Assembly (NCBI GenBank): GCA_001464895.1
Contig: LNEE01000042.1
Location: 1 to 63,742, forward strand
Source: Betaproteobacteria bacterium Ga0077532
GTDB taxonomy: Bacteria > Pseudomonadota > Gammaproteobacteria > Burkholderiales > Ga0077523
Direction: 5' to 3'
DNA: 63,742 bases
Each line of letters opens with the position of its first letter. The stretch's first letter is position 1. This document shows positions 53,908 through 63,371 of this stretch, piece after piece. The translations under genes were made by a program, and so were the position numbers. The notes below the pieces were generated by a model, which searched no databases, was not told where the DNA came from, and worked only from the letters and a program-made list of their open reading frames with translations.

Positions 53908-55104
53908 TCACTCGAGCCCTTCGATCAGATCCACGACCTGCCAGCCCTTTCGTACGCCGAGATCGCGCATCTTCGCCATCCAGGCCGGGTAGCCGAAGCC
54001 CGTGAGAAGAAGTGTCCCGCGCCCGGCCAGTGCATCGATCGCGGTCGCGGGAACCACCGGCGTGGGTTGCGGGATCGGCACGAGGCAACCCACCTTCCGC
54101 GGGTCGTCGTCGATCAGAAGGTCGACCTGGCCACCGATACCCGCGAAGACGAGGAAGTTCGACTGCGGATGGGAGGCACCCGTGGCCACGACGGGATGTT
54201 CGCAGGCTGCGACCTTCTCCCGCAACTGCTTCGTGAAATCTTGCCAGCGAGGCTTGAACTTGCGACACAGGGACACCGTCCGGTCCATCGCACCGGCCGT
54301 CGGCACGGGCGCTGTCGACGAGGTCGCACCACCGGGCGCGATGGCCCAGCACAGGAGGTTCCGAGAACCCTGGTGCTCACGGGCATCCACCGCCCCGACC
54401 AGGAATCCAGTCCGGACCGCGAGCGCGTACAGATGATGGTCGCAGAAATAAGTGAGATGTTCGTCCCAGAGTTCGTGGAAATGCAGATCGGCAAGGATGG
54501 TGCTGCTGTCCGGCACTTCCACCAACAGCTGCCCACCCGGCTCGAGCAACATCGCCATCGACGCGAGCAGCGCCGCTGGCGAAGGCACGTGCTCCAGCGT
54601 ATGTCGACACACGACGGCGCACGCAGGACCGTAGGCGGCGCGAATGTCCGGTGCAGTGGTGGCATCGAGGTGCGTGTTGACCACGCGGTGGCCCCGCGCC
54701 TGCGACTGGTCGGCCAGCGCCTTCGATGGTTCGACGCCTACACGATTCACGAATCCGTGCGCTTCGAGCTGCGACAGAAATGTGCCGTCGTTCGATCCGA
54801 TCTCGATGACGAGTCCGTCTCGTGCCCCAGGCGCCGCAGCCAGGCGGTCGAGGATATCGCAGGTATACGCAGGGAGCTGACGCTCCGTCCCGCGATTCAC
54901 GTGCGTGTAGTCGGCGAGGCCCGCGGCGTCATCATCCTGGCGGACAAGCCCGCAACCCGTGCAGAAGTGGAAGCGCAGTCGCCGTACGGGAACGGGGTCG
55001 GTGGCTGCCGCGATGAATCCGCCGGAACGGGGCACGGTTCCGAAATCGACCAGCGACTCATGGTCGGTCCCGTCGCAGACCGGGCAGACGGACGAGCTCA
55101 TCAT
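53908..55104 (-). CDS. C-methyltransferase-type SAM-dependent methyltransferase
   Basis: A 398-residue protein with the same three-part layout as the enzyme at 36211: zinc-binding N terminus (CPVCDG, CTGCGL), SAM core (VIEIGSNDGTFLSQLEAHG, RHTLEHVPSPAAL) and a C-terminal nucleotide-like domain (ATGASHPQSNFLVFAGIGGQ). YFCDHHLYAL corresponds to the HEHxxY block with a substitution. It overlaps the 850-residue gene upstream by 4 bp (ATGA). It could modify a second sugar or a protein-linked intermediate. Confidence 0.82.
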   Translation of the reverse strand: MMSSSVCPVCDGTDHESLVDFGTVPRSGGFIAAATDPVPVRRLRFHFCTGCGLVRQDDDAAGLADYTHVNRGTERQLPAYTCDILDRLAAAPGARDGLVIEIGSNDGTFLSQLEAHGFVNRVGVEPSKALADQSQARGHRVVNTHLDATTAPDIRAAYGPACAVVCRHTLEHVPSPAALLASMAMLLEPGGQLLVEVPDSSTILADLHFHELWDEHLTYFCDHHLYALAVRTGFLVGAVDAREHQGSRNLLCWAIAPGGATSSTAPVPTAGAMDRTVSLCRKFKPRWQDFTKQLREKVAACEHPVVATGASHPQSNFLVFAGIGGQVDLLIDDDPRKVGCLVPIPQPTPVVPATAIDALAGRGTLLLTGFGYPAWMAKMRDLGVRKGWQVVDLIEGLE

Positions 55105-57653
55105 TGCCTTCCCTGGGCTGCCTTGAGCGCGGCGAGAAACATCGTGGAAACCACTTCCGGATCCCGATCGGTACGCAGACCCGTGTCGGCTTTCAAAAGC
55201 TGACGATGCTGCCAGATGTAATGGTGAACAGGCTCCGAGTGCATGTGGACGGACACGAAGTCGTCGACATGGAGGGGACGGCCGGTGGTCTCGAAATGCC
55301 GTGACCGCGGCGCGAAGTTCGCGACGTAGGCCTCGTCGGAATCGGTGATGACCTTCAGCTTCGGGAAGTCGGCTGGGTCGTGGAGGATGCGTGCCATGAG
55401 TTTCGAGTCGACGATGAAGTAGTCGAAGGCGATGTCGCGGCAGATCGCCTCGGCGGAGATCACCAGCGGATGCTGGTAGAGCGCGTGCACCACGAAGCCC
55501 TCCTCGGTGGGAAAGTAGAGCTCGCGCGGATGCTTGTCGAAGTCGCGGTTCTCGGCGACCACCAGCCGCTGTGCGATGTAGTGATGGCAGTGCTGCATGC
55601 CGAGGTTGATCAGTTCGCGCGCGGAGATGTCGATGCACGGTTCGTCGCCGTACCGGCGGTCGAGGTCCGGCAGCAGGCTTTCGCGATTCGACACGATGCT
55701 CGCATTCGCACAGATCCAGTAGCCCTCCTCCACGAAGCGCCTCAGGCTGCCGATCGTGTTCGACGAGAGCAGGCCGTCCACCACGATGAAGAAGATACCC
55801 GCACGCAGCGATCGCGCGAAATGGATCGATGTGTGATCGAGGGCGCCGTACAGGCGGTAGAAATCGAAGTTCGGGCGCGAATAGTGGAACGGCTTTGTGA
55901 GCTCCTCCGGAAATACGAAAAAGTGGATTCGCGCATGCACGCTCAGGACAGCGAACGACGGATGGTTCCGGATTCTCGCGACACCGCTCTCGGTTGTCAC
56001 GATCGAGAAGAACACGTGCGCATCCGCGAGCGACGGCAGATTGCCGGGGGCCAGCATGCTGCGTACCGTGTAGCGCATGAAGTTGTCGATGTAGTCGTTG
56101 CCCCAGACGACCGCAGCGAACACGTAGCGCGGCCTGTCCTCGCTCATCGGGAGCAGCCCTGCGCCGAGCGCCTCGGCCTGCGTCTTCAGTAACGACAACG
56201 TGGCGGTGAGCTGGGCGTAGAACTCCAGCTCGGGGCTCGGCCGGATCGACCTCGCGAGCGCGAGCCCCTGTTCGGCAGTCCGGAGCTGGCCATCATCAAG
56301 GGATGCGAGACCGACCTGCAGCGCACTGGCTGCCGTCTCGGTTCGAAGGTAACCCGGAAGCTCCGCGTTGATCGCATTGCCGATCCGGCGATGGAAACGG
56401 ATGGCGGCTTCGCGCGCGAAGCCCGGGCGGCGGGCGAGCGTCCGGACGTATCGCCCGGCAGCGCGATCGATGAACGAAGACGCCCGCCTTGCGACCAGGC
56501 TGCGGGCGCGGGAAGGCGCAATGGCGCGCCTCACGCGCCCTGCCACGGCAGTGAGGCCCGCCCGCATGCGTATCGCGCGGACGACGGATCTGGCAAGGCG
56601 GAGCACCCCCGACCGCGCGGATGTTTCGAGCGCGCGGAGCACCGGGCGCACCAGCGCCGACTGCATGAGCGCCTCGAGATTGTCCACGTGCTCGGCCAGG
56701 ATGACATCGTCGGGACGCCCGCCGATCACGATCGGCCTGGCGAACGTCTGGCGCTGCCATCGCGTGGTGCGGAAGAGCGCCTGCCGGACGAGCATCAGAG
56801 ACGTCATCGGTCCGCGGATGCAAGGCGCAGCGCCCCCCGGTCTGCACCGCATCAGGAAGATCTTGTGGGAGTCCTGAATCACCACGGCCCTGCCGACATC
56901 ATCTAGCGCCTGCGTCAGGAACTCGCCGCTCTCGAGGGGATCGTCGGTCTCCGCGACCGTGCGTACAGGCCTGACCATGAGCGGCCAGAGACGCCATGCG
57001 TGCGCCAGAACCGTGTCCGAGTTCACGCGAAGCAGCACTGCCGGCGCAGTCCGGGCCACCTCGGGAGCATCCCAGAAACAGGCGCGGGAAGCGGGCGCGA
57101 GGTGTTGAAGGGCAAGGTTCGCGGCAGCATCCGAGGCGATCTGCAGGAAGGGAGCGTCGCCACGCAGCGCATTCAGTGCCTCACCGGCACCTCTATCCGC
57201 CTCGAGCGGCAGGCAGACCAGTGCCGGAGTCCCGGACTTCGCGGATTGCATCGCAGAACCGATCACGCCATCCGGGTAGACGACATCGGACTCAAGCAGC
57301 ACGACGGCCGCCTGCTCGGCGAGTGCCTCATTGGTCGCTATCCGCAGCGCGCGCGCGGCCTGCCTCCAGGTGTCGGCTGTGCCACCGCGTAGCATCACGA
57401 ACTCCGGACGCACGAGCCGGTCGAGCGTCCAGAACGCAGGCGCGCTCTTGATGGCACCCACTACCGCTTCGCTGGCGAAGATTCGCAGGCGCCAGCCCGA
57501 GGAATCCCCGAGCGCTGGCAGGTTCCCCGGAGAGAGCAGCGACGGGAGTGCGAACTCTACGAACGCCTCTGCCCTGGCAGCGTCGACGACGGCAACGACT
57601 AGGTGCACCTGGGACATCGACGTCGGCACCACACGTCCTGTTTCGGTCGACAT
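55101..57653 (-). CDS. Large protein with an internal duplication, function unknown
   Basis: An 850-residue protein that I do not recognise. The N-terminal segment (about 15-330) and C-terminal segment (about 515-830) share an order of blocks: FALPSLLSPGNLPALGDS versus YTVRSMLAPGNLPSLADA, each followed by a strand and helix and then AIKSAPAFWTLDRLV versus RIRNHPSFAVLSVHAR. Later VLLESDVVYPDGVIGSAM parallels FFIVVDGLLSSNTIGSLRR. The ESD and VVDG spots resemble GT-A metal-binding sites, so a tandem glycosyltransferase-like fold is possible. The middle (about 340-500) is Arg-rich. It overlaps the methyltransferase by 4 bp and the Wzt gene by 1 bp. Confidence 0.75.
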   Translation of the reverse strand: MSTETGRVVPTSMSQVHLVVAVVDAARAEAFVEFALPSLLSPGNLPALGDSSGWRLRIFASEAVVGAIKSAPAFWTLDRLVRPEFVMLRGGTADTWRQAARALRIATNEALAEQAAVVLLESDVVYPDGVIGSAMQSAKSGTPALVCLPLEADRGAGEALNALRGDAPFLQIASDAAANLALQHLAPASRACFWDAPEVARTAPAVLLRVNSDTVLAHAWRLWPLMVRPVRTVAETDDPLESGEFLTQALDDVGRAVVIQDSHKIFLMRCRPGGAAPCIRGPMTSLMLVRQALFRTTRWQRQTFARPIVIGGRPDDVILAEHVDNLEALMQSALVRPVLRALETSARSGVLRLARSVVRAIRMRAGLTAVAGRVRRAIAPSRARSLVARRASSFIDRAAGRYVRTLARRPGFAREAAIRFHRRIGNAINAELPGYLRTETAASALQVGLASLDDGQLRTAEQGLALARSIRPSPELEFYAQLTATLSLLKTQAEALGAGLLPMSEDRPRYVFAAVVWGNDYIDNFMRYTVRSMLAPGNLPSLADAHVFFSIVTTESGVARIRNHPSFAVLSVHARIHFFVFPEELTKPFHYSRPNFDFYRLYGALDHTSIHFARSLRAGIFFIVVDGLLSSNTIGSLRRFVEEGYWICANASIVSNRESLLPDLDRRYGDEPCIDISARELINLGMQHCHHYIAQRLVVAENRDFDKHPRELYFPTEEGFVVHALYQHPLVISAEAICRDIAFDYFIVDSKLMARILHDPADFPKLKVITDSDEAYVANFAPRSRHFETTGRPLHVDDFVSVHMHSEPVHHYIWQHRQLLKADTGLRTDRDPEVVSTMFLAALKAAQGRQ

Positions 57654-58408
57654 CACGAGCCCTCCAGCATCCGACGGTAGTCGGCAAGGATCTTGTCGGT
57701 GGAGCCAACATCCACGATCTGCCCCTCGCTCATCAGTACCGCGGACGTGCACGCGCGGCGTATCCATTCCTCGGAGTGCGAAGCCAGGACCAGCACCTTC
57801 GCCCTGCCGATGAGTGCATTGAATCGCGTCAACGCCTTCTCCTGGAAGCTCGCATCGCCGGCACCGATCACTTCGTCCATGAGCAGCACATCCGGGTCGA
57901 CCGCAGTCACAGCTGCAAAGGTGAGGCGTGTGAGCATACCGGCCGAATAGGTGTGGGTAGGCATGGCGAGATAGTCACCCAGCTCAGAGAAGGCGGCGAT
58001 CTCGGGCACCTTCGCCTCGATCTCGTTCCGGCTCAGTCCAAGGTAAAGACCGCAGAGCACGATGTTCTCGTAGCCGGTGGCTTCCGGCGAGATACCGATA
58101 CCCGCATTGATGAGGGAGACCAGTCTTCCCTCGGCGATCACCCGTCCGGCGCTCGGCTCGTAGACACCGGCCATCACACGCAGGAGCGTCGTCTTACCGG
58201 CGCCGTTGTGACCCACCAGGCCAACGCGATCGCCCTCCTTGAGATCGAGCGAGACGTTGCGCAGCGCCTGGACGACGAGGTGCCCCGCCTCACGCTGCAG
58301 CCGACCTCCAGTACCGAGCCGCACGAGCTTCTTCTTCAGCGAATAGCTGTCGAAGCTGAACACGGGCAGCGAGAGCGTCACGTTCTCGAGGGTCATCCGT
58401 GCGGTCAT
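57653..58408 (-). CDS. Polysaccharide ABC exporter ATP-binding protein (Wzt/TagH-like)
   Basis: A 251-residue ATPase with Walker A GHNGAGKT (66-73), signature YSAGM (154-158) and Walker B VLLMDEV (174-180). It resembles the ATPases of Wzm/Wzt and TagGH exporters. It is short: the C-terminal carbohydrate-binding domain of chain-terminated Wzt proteins is absent, so export should not depend on that domain. It is 6 bp from the permease gene. Confidence 0.9.
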   Translation of the reverse strand: MTARMTLENVTLSLPVFSFDSYSLKKKLVRLGTGGRLQREAGHLVVQALRNVSLDLKEGDRVGLVGHNGAGKTTLLRVMAGVYEPSAGRVIAEGRLVSLINAGIGISPEATGYENIVLCGLYLGLSRNEIEAKVPEIAAFSELGDYLAMPTHTYSAGMLTRLTFAAVTAVDPDVLLMDEVIGAGDASFQEKALTRFNALIGRAKVLVLASHSEEWIRRACTSAVLMSEGQIVDVGSTDKILADYRRMLEGS

Positions 58409-58414
58409 GGTGGC

Positions 58415-59209
58415 CTATAGCGCGAACGCGATGCGCCGACGATAGCGTGCGAACAGCACCAGCGTCACCAGCCATCCGCCGACGGCCAGCGCGAGCATGA
58501 CCGCCCACGACTGCACCGGCGGTGTCCGCCCGAGCAGGGGATCCCGCAGGATCGTCAGCGCGTGATAGAAAGGGTTGAAATCGAGTACGAACCGCCGCTC
58601 GCCGAGGGCTTCCGGAGGCCAGAAAACGGGCGTGAGGAACACGACCATCTGGAGGATGCTGGTGACGGCCTGGGGAATATCGCGATAGCGGGCGCACGCC
58701 ATGCCGAGTAGCAGTCCGATCCATGCCGTGTTCAGCAGGATCAACGCGAACGCCGGCACGAACTCAAGAATCCCCCAGGACAGGTTCTCGGGCCACACCG
58801 CGTACAGGACAACGAGGACTGTCGCGTTGTGGGCGAAGACGAGCACGTTGCGGCCAACGTCCTGGAACATGAACACGGACAGCGGGATGTTGGTGTTCTT
58901 GATGACGTTGGCCGACGCGATGAAGGTATTGCATGCGTCAGCCACGGACAGCGACAGGAAGCTCCAGCACAGGAACCCGACCACGACGAACGGCATGTGC
59001 GTGCGGAGGTCCTGCTTGAAGAGCGCGCCGTAGAGCAACCCCAGCGTCACCGCCAGCACAAGCATGTTGAGCGTCAGCCAGAAGGGACCGATGATCGAAC
59101 GCCGGTAGCGGTGACGGATCTGGTTGTAGCTGACCGTCCACCACAGGTCGAACATCCCCATGCCCTCACGGATGTCGGACCACGCGGCGCGGAACGGGGA
59201 CGGCGTCAT
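58415..59209 (-). CDS. Polysaccharide ABC exporter permease (Wzm/KpsM/TagG-like)
   Basis: A 264-residue ABC-2 permease with six or so membrane helices. It includes YNQIRHRYRRSIIGPFWLTL at the N terminus and VVFLTPVFWPPEAL near the end, both typical of Wzm/TagG. It forms the membrane channel with the ATPase downstream and overlaps the reductase gene upstream by 4 bp. Confidence 0.9.
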   Translation of the reverse strand: MTPSPFRAAWSDIREGMGMFDLWWTVSYNQIRHRYRRSIIGPFWLTLNMLVLAVTLGLLYGALFKQDLRTHMPFVVVGFLCWSFLSLSVADACNTFIASANVIKNTNIPLSVFMFQDVGRNVLVFAHNATVLVVLYAVWPENLSWGILEFVPAFALILLNTAWIGLLLGMACARYRDIPQAVTSILQMVVFLTPVFWPPEALGERRFVLDFNPFYHALTILRDPLLGRTPPVQSWAVMLALAVGGWLVTLVLFARYRRRIAFAL

Positions 59210-60096
59210 GCTGCCTCCTCGCGCAGCAGATCGGCGATGACGGCGTCCACCGACTGGCGGTCGAGCCCGAGCCTGGCGAAGGTCCTGGACATCGAAAGGC
59301 AGGCATGCGCCGGTTGTGCGGGAAGCGCGATGTCTAGCTCATGGGATGTCGCTGGCTGGACTAGGCGAGCATCGAACCCGAGGGCCCGTGCATACGCGCC
59401 GAGGAAATCGGCGTAGCTGACATCCCGGGCCCCCGAGGCGTGGAACACCCCTGCGACCGGATTCGTTGCGACCCTGTAAAGGAGTTCCACCGCGAAGGTG
59501 AGGGACACCGGTGCCATGACGAGATCCGTCAGCGGCTGGACGGTTTCGCCCCTGCCGAGGCGGTCGCGCCAATCCGTAAGCAGAGGAAGACGGGCGCTCA
59601 ACACCTTGCCCATGCGGACCACAACGCCGCCGTCCGCGAGGTCGAGGATGCCGCGTTCGGCGTCTGCCTTCATGCAACCGTACGCGACGCGGGGATCCGG
59701 CGTTGCGTCCTCTGCGAGGTCGCCGTGATCACCGCTGAAAACAGCATTCGTCGAGAGGAAGACCACCCGCACACCCTCCGCAACCAGCCGACGACCGATC
59801 GACACGATGCCGTCCACATTGATGCGGCGCGCCCTCGCAGGATCAGCATCACAGGTGCGCATGTCGGTGAGTGCCGCGCAGAGAAAGGCGACCGCGGTGC
59901 CCGGCGCTGCGCCAGCCCAGCGCTCGGGTTCCTCGAGATCCAGCGTATCGGCAGCACTGCCGGTGTTGCGGCGCGTGGTGCACTGCAGTTCCCACCCATC
60001 GGCCGCCAGGCGTGCAGCGACCGCTCGACCGATACGGCTGTCACAACCGACAACGCATGCACGCCCCGGCCGCAGTGCAGTGGTCTGGCTGGACAC
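59206..60096 (-). CDS. RmlD-like sugar-nucleotide reductase
   Basis: A 296-residue SDR. CVVGCDSRIGRAVAARLAA is the Rossmann motif, FLSTNAVFSG the substrate-binding block and AYGCMKADAE the YxxxK. The start is GTG 60096, 2 bp after the stop of the upstream gene, as no ATG lies before the Rossmann motif. It resembles the enzyme at 34800 but keeps the Lys. It would reduce a 4-keto sugar nucleotide in the block B pathway. Confidence 0.8.
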   Translation of the reverse strand: MSSQTTALRPGRACVVGCDSRIGRAVAARLAADGWELQCTTRRNTGSAADTLDLEEPERWAGAAPGTAVAFLCAALTDMRTCDADPARARRINVDGIVSIGRRLVAEGVRVVFLSTNAVFSGDHGDLAEDATPDPRVAYGCMKADAERGILDLADGGVVVRMGKVLSARLPLLTDWRDRLGRGETVQPLTDLVMAPVSLTFAVELLYRVATNPVAGVFHASGARDVSYADFLGAYARALGFDARLVQPATSHELDIALPAQPAHACLSMSRTFARLGLDRQSVDAVIADLLREEAA

Positions 60097-60098
60097 GA

Positions 60099-61190
60099 TC
60101 AGGCGTTCGAAGCCGCGGGCATCGCACGAAGCCGCAGAGGAGTGCGTCTGTCCGTAGGATTCCAGTAGAGACCGATCTCCAACGTCACGTAGTCGTGCGA
60201 ATTCACCGAGTCGGCTGGCACCTTCAGAACGGGATCGATCGGGAGACGGAGCGTCCCGACGCCTTCCGTGCCGTCCAGGTCGACTGTGAGGAGCGATCGC
60301 AGCTCGAGCGGGAGCGTCTGACCGAAGGCACGGAAACACGCTTCGATACTGAGCCGTCCGACCGGGGGGTCTTCCTGGAACTGCAGACGCACGGCGTCGA
60401 AGCTCGTGACCTCGTGACGGATCTGGCCCGTCGACAGGAAGCCGCGCGGCGCCACGCTCCAGTAGTCGGGTGCCCGCAGGACCAGAAAGGTGGTGTCGGG
60501 CACGGACGAGCGCCCCAGCGTCGGTGCGAACGGATTGTCGGGGACTTCCATCTTCATCGCGTCGCCCAGTTCTGACCAGTCGGGGTTGTGGCGCAGGAAC
60601 TCGGCACAAGCCCGGTACACGCCCGGTTGTTCGGCGTTGTCGAGCACCAAGACGCCGCCGGGGCGGACGAGCTTCCCGAAGGCGAGCGCATCGAACAATA
60701 CGTACTCGTAGTCGTGGCAACCGTCGATGAAGGCAACGTCGATCAACCGCTGCTCCTGCGCAAGACTCTGCGCCAGGGCCATGGAGTTGATGGCGTGAAA
60801 CCGCACGTGGCGGCGGAGCGCATCCGGCCACTGGCGGAAAATGAGCGGGCAGCGTTCACCACCGAAGGGATCGGTGGTGATGAGCAATCCGGTGCCGTTC
60901 TGATGCAGGGCGCGGGCGATCACCTCGGCCGTACCAGCGAAATAGGTACCGATCTCCAGGACCGTCTGCGGAAGCGTCGTCCGGACCAGATGGAAGAGAA
61001 ACGCGCGCCCGGCAGAACTCAGAAGGGAATGTGCGGGGACGGCGCGAAATGTCTCGAGCTCGGTACGATAGGCCTTGCTGCGTACCCACGTCTGGACCCA
61101 CTCGGCCGAAGGCTCGGCGGGATCGACCTCGTCGCCGATCACCCACGGCGCCGGCACATCGACGCGGTATTCGACCGGAATGTCGTTCAT
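60099..61190 (-). CDS. Class I SAM-dependent methyltransferase with extra C-terminal domain
   Basis: A 363-residue protein. The core has VLEIGTYFAGTAEVIARAL (motif I), VAFIDGCHDYEYVLFDAL and GGVLVLDNAEQPGV, matching the Methyltransf_24 group. Roughly 130 C-terminal residues beyond the core form a beta-rich region (RRTPLRLRAMP at the end) of unclear purpose. ATG 61190 has GAGGTGG just upstream. It is 97 bp downstream of the E1 beta gene. Confidence 0.82.
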   Translation of the reverse strand: MNDIPVEYRVDVPAPWVIGDEVDPAEPSAEWVQTWVRSKAYRTELETFRAVPAHSLLSSAGRAFLFHLVRTTLPQTVLEIGTYFAGTAEVIARALHQNGTGLLITTDPFGGERCPLIFRQWPDALRRHVRFHAINSMALAQSLAQEQRLIDVAFIDGCHDYEYVLFDALAFGKLVRPGGVLVLDNAEQPGVYRACAEFLRHNPDWSELGDAMKMEVPDNPFAPTLGRSSVPDTTFLVLRAPDYWSVAPRGFLSTGQIRHEVTSFDAVRLQFQEDPPVGRLSIEACFRAFGQTLPLELRSLLTVDLDGTEGVGTLRLPIDPVLKVPADSVNSHDYVTLEIGLYWNPTDRRTPLRLRAMPAASNA

Positions 61191-61287
61191 CGCCACCTCA
61201 CAAGGTGCGCCGGACGTCCCATGAACGTGCCGGCGCTGACAACCTCGAAACCTGGGCCGCCACGAATCGCGACCGGCACCCCGGCAC

Positions 61288-62370
61288 TCAGAACGGCCCC
61301 TTGAACCAGTCTCCCGGCACATCGTGTGGAACGGTTCGCCGGGCAACGAGTTCGTCGACCCCGATCTGCTTCCCCACCAGAGCAGCGACGGCCGCGACGA
61401 TGTGCTCTGCGCGCGGATGGAGCCCACGCGTCAGGCCGAAACTTGTGGGCTCCGGGATATCGGGCATCGCGATGCGCTGCGGGGCCGACTTCAGCAAAGT
61501 CCAGCATTCGATGGCAGCCCGCGCGGCGATCTCCCCCGCGATGGATCCGGTCTCGGCAGCCGTGTCGAGGACGAGGAGGCGGCCAGTGCGGCGCACGCTC
61601 GCGAAGACGGCGTCCCAGTCGAGCGGGCTCACGGTGCGCAGATCGAGCAGGTCGCAATGGACATCCGACTGGCGGAGATGATCGACGGCATGCAAGGCCT
61701 CGACCGTCATGTAGGACATGGAAACGATTGTCACGGCATCGCCCTCGCGCAGCTGGCGCGCCTTGCCTAAGGGGATGCGGTAGTCGCCTTCCGGCACGGA
61801 GCCCATCGTGTTGTGCAGCCAGCGATGCTCTAAGAAGAGGACCGGATTCGGATCGAAGATGCTCGCGAGCAGCAGGCCCTTGGCATCCTCGGGATTCGTG
61901 GGCATCACCACCTTCAGCCCCGGAATGTGCGCGAACCATGCGTGCAGGGACTGCGAGTGCGTCGGCCCCTGCCCCCAGCCGCGGCCGAGGATGAGACGGA
62001 TCGTGATCGGCACCGAACGCTGCCCGCCGAACATGTAGTGCCACTTGGCCGCACCGTTCACGAGCTGGTCCATCGCCAGCAGGAAGAAATCGAGTCGCTG
62101 ATGGACCATCACCGGCCGCATGCCGCCTAGGGCCGCGCCGATCGCGACGCCGGTCATGGCCGCTTCGGCCGTCGGCATGTCGAACACCCGCTGGTCGCCA
62201 AACCGCGTCTGCAGCCCCTTGGTCGTCCCGAAGATCGTTTTCGGATCGTCGACACCGAGGCCGTAGCAGATGACGGAGGGATCGGACGCCATCGCCACGT
62301 GCAGGGCGTCGTTGACGGCTTCTGCATAGGTCAGAGTGCGGGGCACGCGGGGTTCTCCGGAAACGGTCAT
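61288..62370 (-). CDS. Thiamine-diphosphate-dependent E1 component, beta subunit
   Basis: A 360-residue transketolase-like beta subunit. It contains FDMPTAEAAMTGVAIGAALG, the region of the activating Glu, and RLILGRGWGQGPTHSQSLHA. The C-terminal domain has LLDLRTVSPLDWDAV and LLVLDTAAETGSI. It pairs with the alpha subunit (1-bp overlap). No dihydrolipoyl acyltransferase or dehydrogenase gene is nearby, so it may act without the usual 2-oxoacid complex. Confidence 0.88.
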   Translation of the reverse strand: MTVSGEPRVPRTLTYAEAVNDALHVAMASDPSVICYGLGVDDPKTIFGTTKGLQTRFGDQRVFDMPTAEAAMTGVAIGAALGGMRPVMVHQRLDFFLLAMDQLVNGAAKWHYMFGGQRSVPITIRLILGRGWGQGPTHSQSLHAWFAHIPGLKVVMPTNPEDAKGLLLASIFDPNPVLFLEHRWLHNTMGSVPEGDYRIPLGKARQLREGDAVTIVSMSYMTVEALHAVDHLRQSDVHCDLLDLRTVSPLDWDAVFASVRRTGRLLVLDTAAETGSIAGEIAARAAIECWTLLKSAPQRIAMPDIPEPTSFGLTRGLHPRAEHIVAAVAALVGKQIGVDELVARRTVPHDVPGDWFKGPF

Positions 62371-63368
62371 CAGCAGTACACGTGCTCGAAGGCCTCGGCG
62401 GGCTCGGGGAACGGGGAATCCTCCGCGAACCGGAACGCGTCAGAGACCTCCTGTTCGATCTCGACTTGCATGACGTCAATCCCCGCTTCGGTGAACACGC
62501 CCGCGGCCACCAGCTTACGTTCGTAGAGCATCACGGGATCGCGTTCGCGCCAGGCGAGATACTCTGCCTCGGTGCGATAGCCGATATCGTTGTCGTAATT
62601 CGGCCCGCAGTGCTCTCGCCAGCGGTACGTGGCGTACTCGAGGAAGCAGGGGCCCTCGCCAGCGCGCACGCGACCCACCGCCGCGGCGGTTTTCACATAC
62701 ACCTCGTCGACATCGTTACCGTCGCCATGGTCGGTCGCGAGGCCGACGGCGGCTGCGAGGCCGTGGATGCTCCGCCCCGGCGGCTGGCGGACGGAAAGGG
62801 GCGAATACACCGAGTAGAGATTGTTCTCACAAAGGAACACGACGGGAAGTCGACGCACGACCGCGAAGTTCGCCGCCTCGTAGAACACGCCTTCCTCGAT
62901 GGCGCCGTCACCGACGAAGACACAGCTCACCTGGTCGGTGCCGCGCAGTTGGGCGGCGAGAGCGAGACCGACACCGATGGGTATCGAGTTGCCCACGATG
63001 GCCGTGGAGCCCTCGAACCCGACGTCGAGATCGATGAGGTGCATCGAACCACCTCGGCCGCGCGAGCAGCCGGTGACCTTGCCGTAGATCTCGGCCAGCA
63101 TGGCCCGGAGGCTACCGCCCTTCCCAAGATAGTGGGCGTGGGCGCGATGCGTGCCGACGGCGAGGTCATCGCGGCGGAGGACAGCACCCACCGCCGCCGC
63201 CACGGCTTCCTGCCCGATGGAGAGGTGGGTCGGGCAGCGCATCAGACCCTCGGGATACCGGCGGGCGATTTCCTCCTCGACGAAGCGGATGCGCTTCATT
63301 TGGAAGAGCAGTGCTCGCGCCAGCACCGGTTCCAGGGCTGTCGACGTCTCGAGGGTCGTGGCTCTCAT
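62370..63368 (-). CDS. Thiamine-diphosphate-dependent E1 component, alpha subunit
   Basis: A 332-residue alpha subunit. The ThDP-binding motif starts with GDG (153-155) in FVGDGAIEEGVFYEAANF and ends with NN (182-183). RRYPEGLMRCPTHLSIGQEA and CSRGRGGSMHLIDLD are family blocks. With the beta subunit it resembles pyruvate/acetoin dehydrogenase E1. Because it sits among sugar-modifying genes, transfer of a two-carbon unit to a keto sugar is an alternative to oxidative decarboxylation (inference). Confidence 0.88.
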   Translation of the reverse strand: MRATTLETSTALEPVLARALLFQMKRIRFVEEEIARRYPEGLMRCPTHLSIGQEAVAAAVGAVLRRDDLAVGTHRAHAHYLGKGGSLRAMLAEIYGKVTGCSRGRGGSMHLIDLDVGFEGSTAIVGNSIPIGVGLALAAQLRGTDQVSCVFVGDGAIEEGVFYEAANFAVVRRLPVVFLCENNLYSVYSPLSVRQPPGRSIHGLAAAVGLATDHGDGNDVDEVYVKTAAAVGRVRAGEGPCFLEYATYRWREHCGPNYDNDIGYRTEAEYLAWRERDPVMLYERKLVAAGVFTEAGIDVMQVEIEQEVSDAFRFAEDSPFPEPAEAFEHVYC

Positions 63369-63371
63369 CGG

